32,092 bases of DNA from JAQUGA01 sp038210985 (GTDB lineage Bacteria; Bacteroidota; Bacteroidia; Bacteroidales; WCHB1-69): the NCBI GenBank assembly GCA_038210985.1, contig JBBQWB010000027.1, positions 1-32,092 of the forward strand. The letters are read 5' to 3'. The position numbers were made by a program, and so were the translations under genes. How positions within the stretch are numbered: position 1 is the stretch's first letter; every line of letters starts with the position of its first letter. The notes under the pieces were generated by a model that saw nothing but the letters and a program-made list of their open reading frames with translations, did not search any database and was not told the DNA's origin. This document shows positions 22,934 through 32,092 of the stretch, piece by piece.

Positions 22934-25900
22934 TTAGTTAACCGATTTTTCATCCCTATCATTTTCTTTTAAAGTGGTTTCAAAATCATCGCAAAGTTGG
23001 GTTAAGCTGTCTTTTGTTTCTCTTTTGAAAAACTCTCCTAGATCTCTATTGAGAATGATGTGTTTTCTGTATATTTTAGAGAAATCGCCATAAATTTCGT
23101 CTTGGCTAAATGAATTGCCATCATCTGTGATTTTAGCAATTAATCTCTTTCCAAAATCATCTGATTTAATGTAATCAAAAAAGGCATCTATCTTGATTTC
23201 AAAGTCTTTTATCATCTCCGCAATAGCCTCTTCTTCTTTATTCCGCTTTTCTATTACTTTAAGAATATTGTATTTGAATTTATTACCATAAGTGCCAGGA
23301 GTGTCGTCAGATTTAGAAGATTTAACAGGCTTTGTTGTATAATCTAATGGTGCTATAATACCTATTTTATTATCAAAGTAAATTTCAACATCATCTATTA
23401 TGTCAGTTGGTTTATATATGTTGTTATACTCATTGTTAAACTTCCGTAGATAGGTTAAAAATAGAGTGTCATTGTACTTTGCATCTAATTCAATTACAAA
23501 CTCAATTAAGTTTAAAATATTGAAGTATTTATTGATTGTGCTTTTTAGTTTTTTAGCATCTGCTTTGTTTTTTCTGATGTAATCAGAAAAGGCATTCTGC
23601 ATTTCTAAAATCAAGTTTATATCTTTGATGCTTTGATTATATTTTATAAAATTTGGAAACTGAGAAGCCAATAAGGAATGCTCTTTTAATTCCTTGTAAT
23701 ATATTTCCAATTTTTCTTCATCGCCTAATGGGTCGAAATCTGATACTACGACATTGCTAAAATGCTCAAATGCTGCTTTGATGTTTTGAATGTTTACATT
23801 CTTGTATGAGAAGTCAACAATTTTACAGTCGTTCTTGTACTTGGTAACTCTGTTTACTCTTGAAATGGTTTGAATGGCGTTGATTCCTTTAATTTCTTTG
23901 TCGAGAAATAAGGTATGAAGTTTTGGTTCGTCATATCCAGTTTGTAATTTATCAACGACTATTATTAATCCGTTTTTTGCAAGTTTAAAGTTTTGCAAGG
24001 CTGTTTTTTCATTTAGTCCGTCATTGCTACTGTTGCAACTTGGCTGGTCTTGAGTGTCAGAATAAAGAATGTAAATAGGAGCATCTTTAAATCTTTCGTA
24101 TTTTTTTTGCTTGGTAATTTCTTTGTAATGTTTTTTAATAAAACCTTCGTATTTGATTGCATTAGAAATAGAGGTTGTTGCTAACATCGCTTTAGCTGTA
24201 CCTCTAATGTTGTGGTAGACGGTAGAAACTAACCTCTCTACAATGAAATGAGAAATTGCCTCTATCCTTTGAGTATTGGCATAAATTTTCTTTTTACGAA
24301 TGGCGTATTTTTTACCATCTGCTCCAAAGCCAGTATCTGTATTGTCTGGAACATCTTCATAGCCTGTATCGCCTTCAAATCCTTCTAATTCATTTTCGGG
24401 TTTCTCGAAATACATTTTAGAAGAAACAGGAACTATTCCTTTGATTGGGTTTAAAACGTATCCATCTTCAATGGCTTCTTTCATTGTGTAGCTGTCAAAT
24501 GGTATCCAAATTTTCTCTGCTTCGGCATACTTGTTAAATTCACCAAACCTTGCTAAAGAGTGGTCACTCGGAGTAGCTGTGAAGCCAACTATTAGGTTTT
24601 TTTTGTGAGTTTTTTTTGAATTGTCAGAATTGTTGTCGAAACTGCTTTGTAATTCATCAAAAATACTTATCATTTCTTCGTGCTGAACGCCACTATTACT
24701 ACGATGTATTTCGTCAATCAAAAAAGCAATGCGAAGGGTAGATAGTTTTTTAATTGTAGATTTATCCAAAATATCTTTTACAGTACCAAATTTCTGAACA
24801 TTTACAACTACTATCCTTTTATCACTGGCTAATGCTGTTGTGAAAGATTTTTTATCATATGCTTCAGCGAACATTCCTTTTTGAATGTTCATGTTGTGTA
24901 ACATTGTATCTAATTGGTCTCTTAATTGAAGCCTATCCACAACTAACATTATTTTATCGTAGACAAATAGATTGTTTTTGCGAAGGTCTTTTAGTTGTAA
25001 TGCTGTCCAACCAATGATATTGCTTTTTCCAAAACCTGCTGAATACTGGAGTAATAACGAATAAACATTTTTGTTGTTTTGGTATTTTTGTCTTTTGGTA
25101 ATGAGTTCCTTTGTTTTTTCAACTCCAACGCCTTTTTCTTTTAGTTCTTTTTCGAGCTTTTTAATAAAATAATCGGGTTCATCTTCATGTTCTAAAAACT
25201 CATCAATTTTACTTAATACTTTATCAGCACCAAACTTTTGTTTTGGTCGAGGGCTTATTAATCTGCCATCGTTGTGCTTATATTCTTTGGTCTTACTTCC
25301 TTCTTTTTTAATTAATTCCCTTTCGATAAAGTTGTAATAGAGTATTTCTTTCTCTATCATTTTTTTATCATAAAGGGCTTTAAATATTTCTTCAAAACGT
25401 TCTGTTTTATTTGCTTCTTTATTTCGAAGTGGGTATTGTTTAAAGTCCTTTTCTAATTTGTTATTATAAAGAGTAAAGTCATGAGAATCGGAAGCAACTA
25501 TTGATTTGATTTCGTCAAACTGGTTGCTGATATTTCGAATTATATAAGTTTCGTTTAAATCGGTAGATGTGATATGTATTGCCTTTTCAAAAATCTTTAA
25601 GAAGTCTTTTCTAATCGTTTGTGAAAGATCATTATTGTCGGCAATGATTAAATAATCTTGAACTGCTGTAAGATAGTCTTTGGCTACTTTCTTCCTGCCA
25701 TCGCTTCTTGCATTTTGATTGTTGAAGTTGCTTTTAAGTTCGTTATATCCTATAAAAACACCATTTAGGAAAAAGGTTAAGTCGGGTCGGAATGAAAAGC
25801 ATTGTTTGCTATTGTATTTGTATATGTATGGCAATTCTTGAACCACGGAAAATATATTTTGGTCAAATAACTTATCTTCGTGAGTTACGCTTCCACTGGG

Positions 25901-26224
25901 GTAAAACAAATGTAGGGAAACTCCTTTTATGCTGATGGTTTTGTTTGTATTGATAAACAATGCCATATTGGCTGACGATTTTAATCTGTCGTGCAGTTCA
26001 TTTGTAATGGCTTCTAATAAGTCTTTTTCATTGCCAAACTTACGTAATAACTTCCTGTAATTATCTTTGTTTAAGGTAGTTTCGGAAAGGAAGTGTTTAA
26101 GGTCTTCTACTAAAAAGAATTGAGGTGAAACGGTGTTTGCCTTTGCTTCTTTGTATTGCAAACCGTCTTGCCTTTGGCAAAGAAAGTTTATCAGGTATTT
26201 ATCTTGTAAGTCTAATTCTTTCAT
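22934..26224 (-). CDS. hsdR: Type I restriction enzyme, R subunit
   Basis: At 1096 residues this is a full-length HsdR, the ATP-driven translocase and nuclease of a type I restriction complex. The N-terminal PD-(D/E)xK nuclease has Asp148 and Glu162-x-Lys164 (NELKS). The SF2 motor has Walker A SAGFGKS (395-401), DEIH (504-507), TATP (549-552), LQTGYDEP and the arginine-finger motif TISRVNRV further on. The C-terminus is a helical region that docks on HsdM/HsdS. It lies four bases after the Doc-like gene and is separated from hsdM and hsdS by three accessory genes. Confidence 0.96.
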   Translation of the reverse strand: MKELDLQDKYLINFLCQRQDGLQYKEAKANTVSPQFFLVEDLKHFLSETTLNKDNYRKLLRKFGNEKDLLEAITNELHDRLKSSANMALFINTNKTISIKGVSLHLFYPSGSVTHEDKLFDQNIFSVVQELPYIYKYNSKQCFSFRPDLTFFLNGVFIGYNELKSNFNNQNARSDGRKKVAKDYLTAVQDYLIIADNNDLSQTIRKDFLKIFEKAIHITSTDLNETYIIRNISNQFDEIKSIVASDSHDFTLYNNKLEKDFKQYPLRNKEANKTERFEEIFKALYDKKMIEKEILYYNFIERELIKKEGSKTKEYKHNDGRLISPRPKQKFGADKVLSKIDEFLEHEDEPDYFIKKLEKELKEKGVGVEKTKELITKRQKYQNNKNVYSLLLQYSAGFGKSNIIGWTALQLKDLRKNNLFVYDKIMLVVDRLQLRDQLDTMLHNMNIQKGMFAEAYDKKSFTTALASDKRIVVVNVQKFGTVKDILDKSTIKKLSTLRIAFLIDEIHRSNSGVQHEEMISIFDELQSSFDNNSDNSKKTHKKNLIVGFTATPSDHSLARFGEFNKYAEAEKIWIPFDSYTMKEAIEDGYVLNPIKGIVPVSSKMYFEKPENELEGFEGDTGYEDVPDNTDTGFGADGKKYAIRKKKIYANTQRIEAISHFIVERLVSTVYHNIRGTAKAMLATTSISNAIKYEGFIKKHYKEITKQKKYERFKDAPIYILYSDTQDQPSCNSSNDGLNEKTALQNFKLAKNGLIIVVDKLQTGYDEPKLHTLFLDKEIKGINAIQTISRVNRVTKYKNDCKIVDFSYKNVNIQNIKAAFEHFSNVVVSDFDPLGDEEKLEIYYKELKEHSLLASQFPNFIKYNQSIKDINLILEMQNAFSDYIRKNKADAKKLKSTINKYFNILNLIEFVIELDAKYNDTLFLTYLRKFNNEYNNIYKPTDIIDDVEIYFDNKIGIIAPLDYTTKPVKSSKSDDTPGTYGNKFKYNILKVIEKRNKEEEAIAEMIKDFEIKIDAFFDYIKSDDFGKRLIAKITDDGNSFSQDEIYGDFSKIYRKHIILNRDLGEFFKRETKDSLTQLCDDFETTLKENDRDEKSVN

Positions 26225-26227
26225 AAT

Positions 26228-26683
26228 TTAGTATTCAATATCAATATCGTTAATGCTGATGGCTAATAATAATCTGAATTTTAGTTCTTCTTTAAAATCT
26301 TCTTCGTTTTCCAAAAATGAATGTATTATATCTTGAAGTAGTTCTTTATCAATATTTCCAGCTGCTAAATGGTAACTAATGTTTTCCATCTCAAAAAGAA
26401 ATCTCTTTATACAGAACAAATATCCATTTAACGATAAAAACTGTAAGCCTAAGGTGATGGAAAGTCGTTTGTTGCCATCAGAAAAGGCATGGTTTTTATT
26501 TATCGACCAAATTAAATGGGTTAGTTTATCTTCAAAATCCGGATAATAAATATCATTTTGTATAAGTTCTAAAGCACTTTGTAGATACCCTATATTTATA
26601 GAACCATAACTACCACCGCCACTTTTTTCAACTGTTTTGTGGTGAATTTCCAATGCTTGTTGGTAAGGGATGTATATTATCAT
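26228..26683 (-). CDS. Doc-like Fic-family protein
   Basis: The 151-residue protein has the Doc-type active-site loop HAFSDGNKR (65-73). Canonical Fic AMPylases have HxFxxGNGR, whereas Doc-type toxins have GNKR and phosphorylate elongation factor Tu. Here the Lys form favours the Doc branch. It is about 25 residues longer than phage P1 Doc, with an extra acidic helical tail. It begins two bases after the HTH gene and ends four before hsdR. No Phd-type antitoxin is adjacent; the upstream HTH protein may serve as its partner. Confidence 0.88.
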   Translation of the reverse strand: MIIYIPYQQALEIHHKTVEKSGGGSYGSINIGYLQSALELIQNDIYYPDFEDKLTHLIWSINKNHAFSDGNKRLSITLGLQFLSLNGYLFCIKRFLFEMENISYHLAAGNIDKELLQDIIHSFLENEEDFKEELKFRLLLAISINDIDIEY

Positions 26684-26685
26684 AA

Positions 26686-27705
26686 CTACTCCCTCTCTTT
26701 TAATCGTTTAAGAGCTTCTTTATATTGGTCGAGTCGTTGGTCGAGTTCCATGCTTTTTTCGCCCAGGAATTTTTGAAAGTCTTCGCCTGTAACTGCAGCA
26801 ATATACTCTTTTAAGTTTTCGTGCATTGCATCTCTGAAACACATGTCACGGCTTGCCATTTTTACTCTTGCTTTTTCGCGTAGAGGATCCCATAGCTTTC
26901 TGCTTTCGAACTCCGCATATAATAAGTCGGTTTCGTGCGAAGTTAGTTTGCGCCCAAGTTCGTTGTATTTATTTTCTAAAACCTCAGCAAACCCAATTTC
27001 GAAGCTCGAAATGATATCCAGCACCTCACTATACATTGTGTGGCGTAAATTTTCTTTAGCTTCGAGTTTAAGAACTTTGCGATATTCAGTTGCGTTTTCT
27101 TTAAAAATACTTTTATAAATCTTATCCGTATAAACAATATATTTGAAGGGACCTAAATCGACATAATCACGAAGGGCATCGGTAAACTCACGGCGATAAT
27201 CTTCACCACGTAGCAAGTTTACTATAAAATCTTCGTCGCGTTGGTTAATATATTTGGTATTCCCTCCTGTGCGTTTGTTTATTGTATCAATAACGATGTC
27301 TAAAATAGCACTTCGTAAATCTTTAGCTTTATCGCTGGTTGTAAGCAACATAGCAATGTTCAGAAAGGTTCTGAAATTAAAAATTCCAAGCACGGTTGAT
27401 TTGGTAACGAAATCGGTTTCGTTACCAACTGTGTTTGAATGAACTAACTTGTAGTCTATCAGTCGTTTACCGCGAAGCACTTCGTACCCGTTTTTTTCTA
27501 ATTCCTTTGCATTTTTTTCTAAATAATTATCGATAGTACGTTCTGTAATTTCAAAAAAATCGGCAATTTGTTTTTTTGTAAAACGAAACTCCTGTTCGAA
27601 TAAAATGCCTTGCAAACCAACAGCGTTTTGTATTTCCTGAACAGCATATTTATTATTTAAAATATTTTGCCGAACGATAGTTGAATTTGTTAAATTTTGC
27701 TCCAT
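26686..27705 (-). CDS. HTH DNA-binding protein paired with Doc-like gene
   Basis: This 339-residue protein has an N-terminal helix-turn-helix at about 42-62 (FTKKQIADFFEITERTIDNY) followed by a small wing-like part. The rest is largely helical and charged, with a Lys/Glu-rich end that may form a coiled coil. I do not recognise a characterised family. Genes of this kind occur in type I restriction loci next to Fic/Doc proteins, which suggests a regulator or antitoxin for the neighbour two bases downstream. It follows the YhcG gene after 53 bases, so there may be an internal promoter, though I see no clear box. Confidence 0.6.
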   Translation of the reverse strand: MEQNLTNSTIVRQNILNNKYAVQEIQNAVGLQGILFEQEFRFTKKQIADFFEITERTIDNYLEKNAKELEKNGYEVLRGKRLIDYKLVHSNTVGNETDFVTKSTVLGIFNFRTFLNIAMLLTTSDKAKDLRSAILDIVIDTINKRTGGNTKYINQRDEDFIVNLLRGEDYRREFTDALRDYVDLGPFKYIVYTDKIYKSIFKENATEYRKVLKLEAKENLRHTMYSEVLDIISSFEIGFAEVLENKYNELGRKLTSHETDLLYAEFESRKLWDPLREKARVKMASRDMCFRDAMHENLKEYIAAVTGEDFQKFLGEKSMELDQRLDQYKEALKRLKERE

Positions 27706-27758
27706 ATTGTCTGAACTATGATTTTTATTGATTGGCTATGATATTATCTTTCATTTCA

Positions 27759-28751
27759 TTAACCATTAATAATTATTTTCATTTCTTCTATCAATTGCTG
27801 TTCGGTGGGTAAATAAAGTTGGTATTTGCTGGCAATTATATTTTTGTTGTTTTCGGGCAATGTGATTTTTACTACGGCATCATTTTTATCGGCACAAAGC
27901 AAAATGCCAATGGTTGGATTTTCATATTCCTGTTTTTCGAAGCGGTCGTAATAATTGACATACATTTGCAATTGCCCAATATCTTGGTGATTGAGTTTGG
28001 TTGTTTTTATTTCTATTACTACAAAGCATTGCAGTAGGCGATTGTAAAAAACAAGGTCAATAAAAAACTCATCACCATCTAAATGAATTCGTTTTTGTCT
28101 TGCCACAAATGCAAAGCCATTTCCCAATTCCAAAATAAAATCTTGCAGATGGGTAATGATGGCAGTTTCCAAATCTTTTTCATAATAGGCAGCTTCTCGT
28201 TTTAATCCCAAAAATTCCAATACCATTGGGTCTTTTATGATTTCCGTTGGTTGGGTAGGTAGCCTTTCTTCTCTTGCAACTTTCAATACTGCTTTTACAT
28301 CGTTGCTTAATAGTAGCCGTTCAAACAATTGGCTGTTTACCTGACGTTCCAACTGCCTTGCTGTCCAGTTGTTTTTTTCGGCTTCGGCTATATAAAAGTC
28401 TTTTTTATCTTGATTATCAATACTAATCAGTGTTTTATAATGTGTCCAACTGAATTGCGTCCGCAGTGCGGTCGCAATTGGAAAGGTGCGGTAAAACTGT
28501 CGGTATCTTTCTAATTGACGAACAGAAAACCCTATTCCTAAAGTTGGCTGAAACGCTTCGGAAATAGATTTTATAAGGTATTTACCATAGTCGGCACGTT
28601 CTTTACCTTGTTGCTCTTCTTCAAATATTACTTTGCCTATTTGCCAATACATTAGCACTCGTTCTGTATCTACACTGCGGATTGCTTTTTCCTGTGCATT
28701 ACCTATAATGCTTTGTATTTGGTGTATTATTGTTTTATTTAGTTCCATCAT
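27759..28751 (-). CDS. YhcG/DUF1016 family PD-(D/E)xK nuclease
   Basis: The 330-residue protein matches YhcG (DUF1016), with an N-terminal helical domain (about 1-145, including ERVLMYWQIGKVIFEEEQQG and GFSVRQLERYRQFY) and a C-terminal PD-(D/E)xK nuclease domain. The nuclease residues are Asp232 and Glu247-x-Lys249 (FIDLVFYN, VVIEIKT), followed by QLQMYVNYYD. YhcG proteins are common within type I restriction and other defence loci, and some make up the nuclease of separate defence systems. The gene overlaps hsdS by four bases (ATGA), so it is part of the operon rather than a passenger. Confidence 0.92.
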   Translation of the reverse strand: MMELNKTIIHQIQSIIGNAQEKAIRSVDTERVLMYWQIGKVIFEEEQQGKERADYGKYLIKSISEAFQPTLGIGFSVRQLERYRQFYRTFPIATALRTQFSWTHYKTLISIDNQDKKDFYIAEAEKNNWTARQLERQVNSQLFERLLLSNDVKAVLKVAREERLPTQPTEIIKDPMVLEFLGLKREAAYYEKDLETAIITHLQDFILELGNGFAFVARQKRIHLDGDEFFIDLVFYNRLLQCFVVIEIKTTKLNHQDIGQLQMYVNYYDRFEKQEYENPTIGILLCADKNDAVVKITLPENNKNIIASKYQLYLPTEQQLIEEMKIIING

Positions 28752-30076
28752 GCTGTTACTTTAATTTTGCCTGTAACTACATCGTTAATGAGCGTTTTGC
28801 GAAGCTCTTTCAGCGTATCAATTTGCTTTGCGATATTGCTTACAATAGCATCTATCATTTGCGTTTTTTCGTCTAAATAAGTAGCTATCTGCGTTTGCTC
28901 AACTTTGGTAGGCGGAAGGTAAACGATGAAATCTGACACCTTTTCCATTTTTAAATTAATCCTTGTAAAACCCTTACCCTCAACAATTAGTGCTTTTCTG
29001 TAATTATCTGACAGCATTAGATAATTTAAAAAATTGGGGTCGCAATTCTTTTTAGTTATTCTGTACCCTTTGCAAAAACTATTCAAATATATGTCGTTTA
29101 TATCTTCGGCTAAGGCTGCTGTTTTACCTATATCTTCATAACCTTCGGAACTCATAAGAAAGAACAAATCTCCTTGTCTTACTTTGTTTTGTTTTTCATT
29201 TTCACACACCACTACAGTACCCAAATGATTTGCTTTTAAGTAAGTATTGTTTGCAATGTTTGTAAACGGTATAAAGCCTTTGTTGTTGGGATTATCATCT
29301 TGATTGAAATCATCACCTGCTTTGCCTGATAAACCACTATATAAAAAACCAATATCCTTTAACCTGTGTATTGCATATTTAGAGTTGGTATTGAAACCCA
29401 ACTCATTTACTATTGTATTTGCATTTTTATCCAAACCCTTGCATACTAAATCATTGATAATGCTTTTGCGGAGTTCTTTGTAGTAGTTTGTTTTTTGAGT
29501 GAGTAGTTTTGTTTTTGTATCAATGGCTTGGGTTTTGGTATCGAGATATTGGGTAATGGCGGATTGTTCGGAGAGGGGAGGGAAAGCTAATTCGAAGGCA
29601 AGAAGTTCTTTTTTTTGCAATTCAGTTTGGTTAGTTGAACCTTGTGCAAGTAATTCATTTATTAGATGGTAGTTTATTGAGAAAAAGTAATGTATAAAAC
29701 TCGGAGAAAATCGTTTTTTATTGTCTCTTAATATAGTTACGTGACTATCTGCAATATAATTTTTATCGTTTTTATTAAAAAAAAATGTTTTACCTAAAAC
29801 GCCACCACCTGTTGAGGCTATTAAAATATCATTATATTTCAAAACACCACTTAAAGTTTCCTTTTTACTCGTAAATTTTATGTTTTCTTCATTAAAATAA
29901 CCCTTACTAAAGGTTGCCTGATTGACTACTTTAAAATCACTAAATTCAACGTAATTTGGGGTTGTTCCTCTGTTTACATAACTACAAATATTCTTAATCC
30001 TATATATCTTCCAATGTTGAGGAATACTATCAGTCCATTGAATACCAGATGGTTTATATTTTTCGTATTGCATCAT
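28748..30076 (-). CDS. hsdS: Type I restriction enzyme, specificity subunit
   Basis: The 442-residue HsdS determines the bipartite DNA target of the complex. It shows two target-recognition domains, about 15-160 and 230-380, each followed by a conserved helical spacer: PPLSEQSAITQYLDTKTQAI and PPTKVEQTQIATYLDEKTQM, both ending in a KELRK stretch. The half-repeat layout is complete. The gene overlaps hsdM upstream and the YhcG gene downstream by four bases each. No second hsdS or recombinase is adjacent within the window, so phase variation by shuffling is not evident here. Confidence 0.95.
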   Translation of the reverse strand: MMQYEKYKPSGIQWTDSIPQHWKIYRIKNICSYVNRGTTPNYVEFSDFKVVNQATFSKGYFNEENIKFTSKKETLSGVLKYNDILIASTGGGVLGKTFFFNKNDKNYIADSHVTILRDNKKRFSPSFIHYFFSINYHLINELLAQGSTNQTELQKKELLAFELAFPPLSEQSAITQYLDTKTQAIDTKTKLLTQKTNYYKELRKSIINDLVCKGLDKNANTIVNELGFNTNSKYAIHRLKDIGFLYSGLSGKAGDDFNQDDNPNNKGFIPFTNIANNTYLKANHLGTVVVCENEKQNKVRQGDLFFLMSSEGYEDIGKTAALAEDINDIYLNSFCKGYRITKKNCDPNFLNYLMLSDNYRKALIVEGKGFTRINLKMEKVSDFIVYLPPTKVEQTQIATYLDEKTQMIDAIVSNIAKQIDTLKELRKTLINDVVTGKIKVTA

Positions 30077-32092
30077 ATTGCCAAATCATTTTCAAGGTTC
30101 GCTAATTCTTTTTCCAAGTTGCTTAAATCTATTGTGATATCTTTTATTTTCCTTATTTTTTCGGGAGTATAAAAAACCTTATTAAAATTGATTTCAACAC
30201 CAACAACATTATCTATATACTCAAAGGGTTTGGTAATATATTTTGTCATAAAATCGGCTATGTTTTGTAGGTTTATGACAAAATCTGGGTTGTATGGTAT
30301 TATTTCGTAATCCTTTTGTAAATCTGGAGTAAGCTCGGTTGTAATGCTTATGCTCTTAGCTTGCTTGGTTTTCGTGTCTTTTTTTAAACTGGCTTTAATC
30401 ACAATTTTACCACAACCGAGATAATTACGAATTACGAATTGCGAATTACGAATTTCTGCTTCTACAATGCTATCTTTGTCGGCATCATACCAATAGCACA
30501 ATTTATCTGTATACACTTTTAAATCTTTTTCTTTGTAGTCCAGTTCTGCTAAAAGTGGTTTAATGCCTTCTTCAAAATATTGTTGTAAACTCTTGTATTT
30601 GGCTTTGTCGAAAGTGGTAATATCAAAATCTGTTATTTCTAAAGTGCCATCATCTGATACTTGGGTGATTTTTGTAGGAGTTAGTTTGATTGATTTTTCT
30701 TCTTTTTCTTCTCCGCTAATATTGGTTTTGGTCGGCATTTCAATTGCTTTACCATTTTCATCAATATTCGTTAGCATTATGCTTTGCTTGTTGTAATAGA
30801 AATGCCATTTGTCAAATACTTTTGCAAAATCATTGTCTTTGAAATCGGTAAGTGTTTGTACTATTTTAGAGCGGTTTGGCAAATCCATTTCTTTACGTTT
30901 TTTGCCTTTGCTTTTCTTTAATGGAATGTTTAAGTCGCTTGCATTGATTAGTATTACTTTGTTTTTTCTGTTGGCTGCTTTTGCTTTATTGAAAACCCAT
31001 AAGTATGTATAGATGCCTGTGTTGAAAAACTCATCGGTAGGCATTTGTATAATGGCTTCTACCCAGTCTTTTTCAAAAAAGTATTTGCGTATATTGCTTT
31101 CTCCACTTCCAGCATCGCCACTGAACAATGTAGATCCATTGTGTACCACAATGCTTAATCCATCATCCGCTAATTTGTGTAAGATGTGTTGGGTAAAAAG
31201 AAACTGCCCATCGGATATTGAAGGCAAAGCAACAAATCTTTCGGTAGTATCATTTCTAATGTCTTTTTCAAATCCTTTCCAGTCGACTCCATAAGGGGGG
31301 TTCGCAACTACTATATTAAACGTTTTATCCCAAAACTTACCAATGTCGGTAAGGGTATTTCCGTATTCAATTTGTGTGTCTTTTCTAAACCTACTTTCAA
31401 TTTTGGCTAAGGCAAATAAGGTTCCATTCCATTCTTGTCCGTACGTTGCAGTTGGTCGGTTGGGATATATTTCTTGTATTTTATCTTCTGTTCCAAATAG
31501 TAAGTTTCCTCCGCCACAAGTAGGATCATAAAGCGTGAGAAATTTGTCGTTGTCTTCAACTTTAGTGGCAATTATTTCAGAGATTAGAGAAATAATATCA
31601 TCGGGGGTATATTGTTCTCCTGCGGTTTCTGCACTTATATCAGCCCACTTCCGTTTGATGTGCTCTTCTAGCGTGGTTATTTCGGAGTTGTTGAAAGGGG
31701 TTAAGTCTATTTCGCTCCAGGCTTTTACTGTGTTAAATAAAATGCGTTTCTTTTTTAATTGCCCTGCAATGCCCGATATGTCCAAAAACTTTTCTTCGTC
31801 TGTACCTTTATCAACCCCTAATAAATATTTTGTTTCACTGTCAAATGCTTTTAGATATGAATGAAAATCAACATCAAAAGTTTTGTCATTTTTGCAAATG
31901 TCTTTGAGTGTTTTCTTTTCACGGATTACAAAATCATTGTAGCCTAAGCCTTCTAAACTGAAAATTTCAATAAAATCTTCAATGTCTACTTTTCCAACTT
32001 CTTTTTCTAATCTGTCAGCTTCTCTAATTAATCTGCTTTCTACCATTAAAAGAGCAAAAAAAGGCATCATGTATTTAGGGAAATCACTTTGC
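30073..32092 (-). CDS. hsdM: Type I DNA methyltransferase, M subunit (5'-partial)
   Basis: HsdM methylates adenine in the HsdS-defined target using SAM. Counting from the ATG at 32070, the SAM-binding motif is DPTCGGG (182-188) and the catalytic motif NPPY (257-260). The frame stays open to the window edge (QSDFPKY precedes the internal Met), which looks like continuing HsdM N-terminus, so the true start lies outside. A 7-bp tandem repeat interrupts the C-terminal part at 30424-30454 without breaking the frame. The stop overlaps hsdS by four bases. It is the first visible gene of the operon. Confidence 0.93.
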   Translation of the reverse strand, partial: QSDFPKYMMPFFALLMVESRLIREADRLEKEVGKVDIEDFIEIFSLEGLGYNDFVIREKKTLKDICKNDKTFDVDFHSYLKAFDSETKYLLGVDKGTDEEKFLDISGIAGQLKKKRILFNTVKAWSEIDLTPFNNSEITTLEEHIKRKWADISAETAGEQYTPDDIISLISEIIATKVEDNDKFLTLYDPTCGGGNLLFGTEDKIQEIYPNRPTATYGQEWNGTLFALAKIESRFRKDTQIEYGNTLTDIGKFWDKTFNIVVANPPYGVDWKGFEKDIRNDTTERFVALPSISDGQFLFTQHILHKLADDGLSIVVHNGSTLFSGDAGSGESNIRKYFFEKDWVEAIIQMPTDEFFNTGIYTYLWVFNKAKAANRKNKVILINASDLNIPLKKSKGKKRKEMDLPNRSKIVQTLTDFKDNDFAKVFDKWHFYYNKQSIMLTNIDENGKAIEMPTKTNISGEEKEEKSIKLTPTKITQVSDDGTLEITDFDITTFDKAKYKSLQQYFEEGIKPLLAELDYKEKDLKVYTDKLCYWYDADKDSIVEAEIRNSQFVIRNYLGCGKIVIKASLKKDTKTKQAKSISITTELTPDLQKDYEIIPYNPDFVINLQNIADFMTKYITKPFEYIDNVVGVEINFNKVFYTPEKIRKIKDITIDLSNLEKELANLENDLAI
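30424..30454. repeat. 7-bp tandem repeat inside hsdM
   Basis: ATTACGA occurs four times in a row (third unit ATTGCGA) plus a partial fifth. As 7 bp is not a multiple of 3, the repeat is read in all frames, giving EIRNSQFVIRNY between ordinary HsdM sequence. It resembles the simple repeats usually found between genes in Bacteroidota. Confidence 0.8.

Noticed and set aside
32068..32070. ATG as the true hsdM start
   Set aside because: The frame stays open to the window edge with HsdM-like residues before this Met, so the gene is cut by the window.
1..32092. CRISPR array
   Set aside because: No regularly spaced direct repeats with unique spacers were seen; the short tandem repeats at 1-112, 4481-4540 and 30424-30454 have no spacers.

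Overview
The window looks like a low-GC Bacteroidota chromosome. The evidence is a very large secreted protein with a type IX secretion (T9SS) C-terminal sorting domain, Bacteroidota-type promoter boxes (TAnnTTTG, in one case with a TTTG box exactly 19 bases upstream), an Arm-type tyrosine integrase and DUF6266 proteins. The genus cannot be settled from the sequence.

Bases 1-12250 look like ordinary chromosome. They hold a minus-strand operon (OsmC-like protein, FlK-like thioesterase, primosomal helicase PriA), a small TPR lipoprotein, the ATPase YchF, a 1280-residue repeat-rich T9SS cargo protein, a small membrane-protein gene split by one in-frame TGA, tRNA-Asp, a XerC/D recombinase and tRNA-Lys with a textbook promoter. 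The gaps at 4086-4630 and 5729-6321 hold a palindromic element and decayed coding-like fragments.

Bases 12252 to the end are accessory DNA next to the 3' end of tRNA-Lys. First comes an integrase facing away from the tRNA, then an opposing four-gene cluster (small two-helix membrane protein, two DUF6266 proteins, an unknown basic-tailed protein). Next is an AbiE-type toxin-antitoxin pair with a 27-bp palindrome over its promoter. Then follow about 1.7 kb without an intact gene, rich in inverted repeats, direct repeats and start-less open runs.

From 20722 to the right edge all genes lie on the minus strand with very short gaps or ATGA overlaps. In transcription order they are hsdM (cut by the window edge), hsdS, a YhcG/DUF1016 nuclease, an HTH protein, a Doc-like Fic protein, hsdR, a radical SAM protein and a protein whose C-terminal part looks like a [4Fe-4S] uracil-DNA glycosylase without its usual catalytic motifs. 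The first six form a type I restriction-modification locus with inserted accessory genes. The last two, coupled by a 4-base overlap, are the best candidate for an undescribed system: an iron-sulfur enzyme pair attached to the end of a restriction operon in a defence island.
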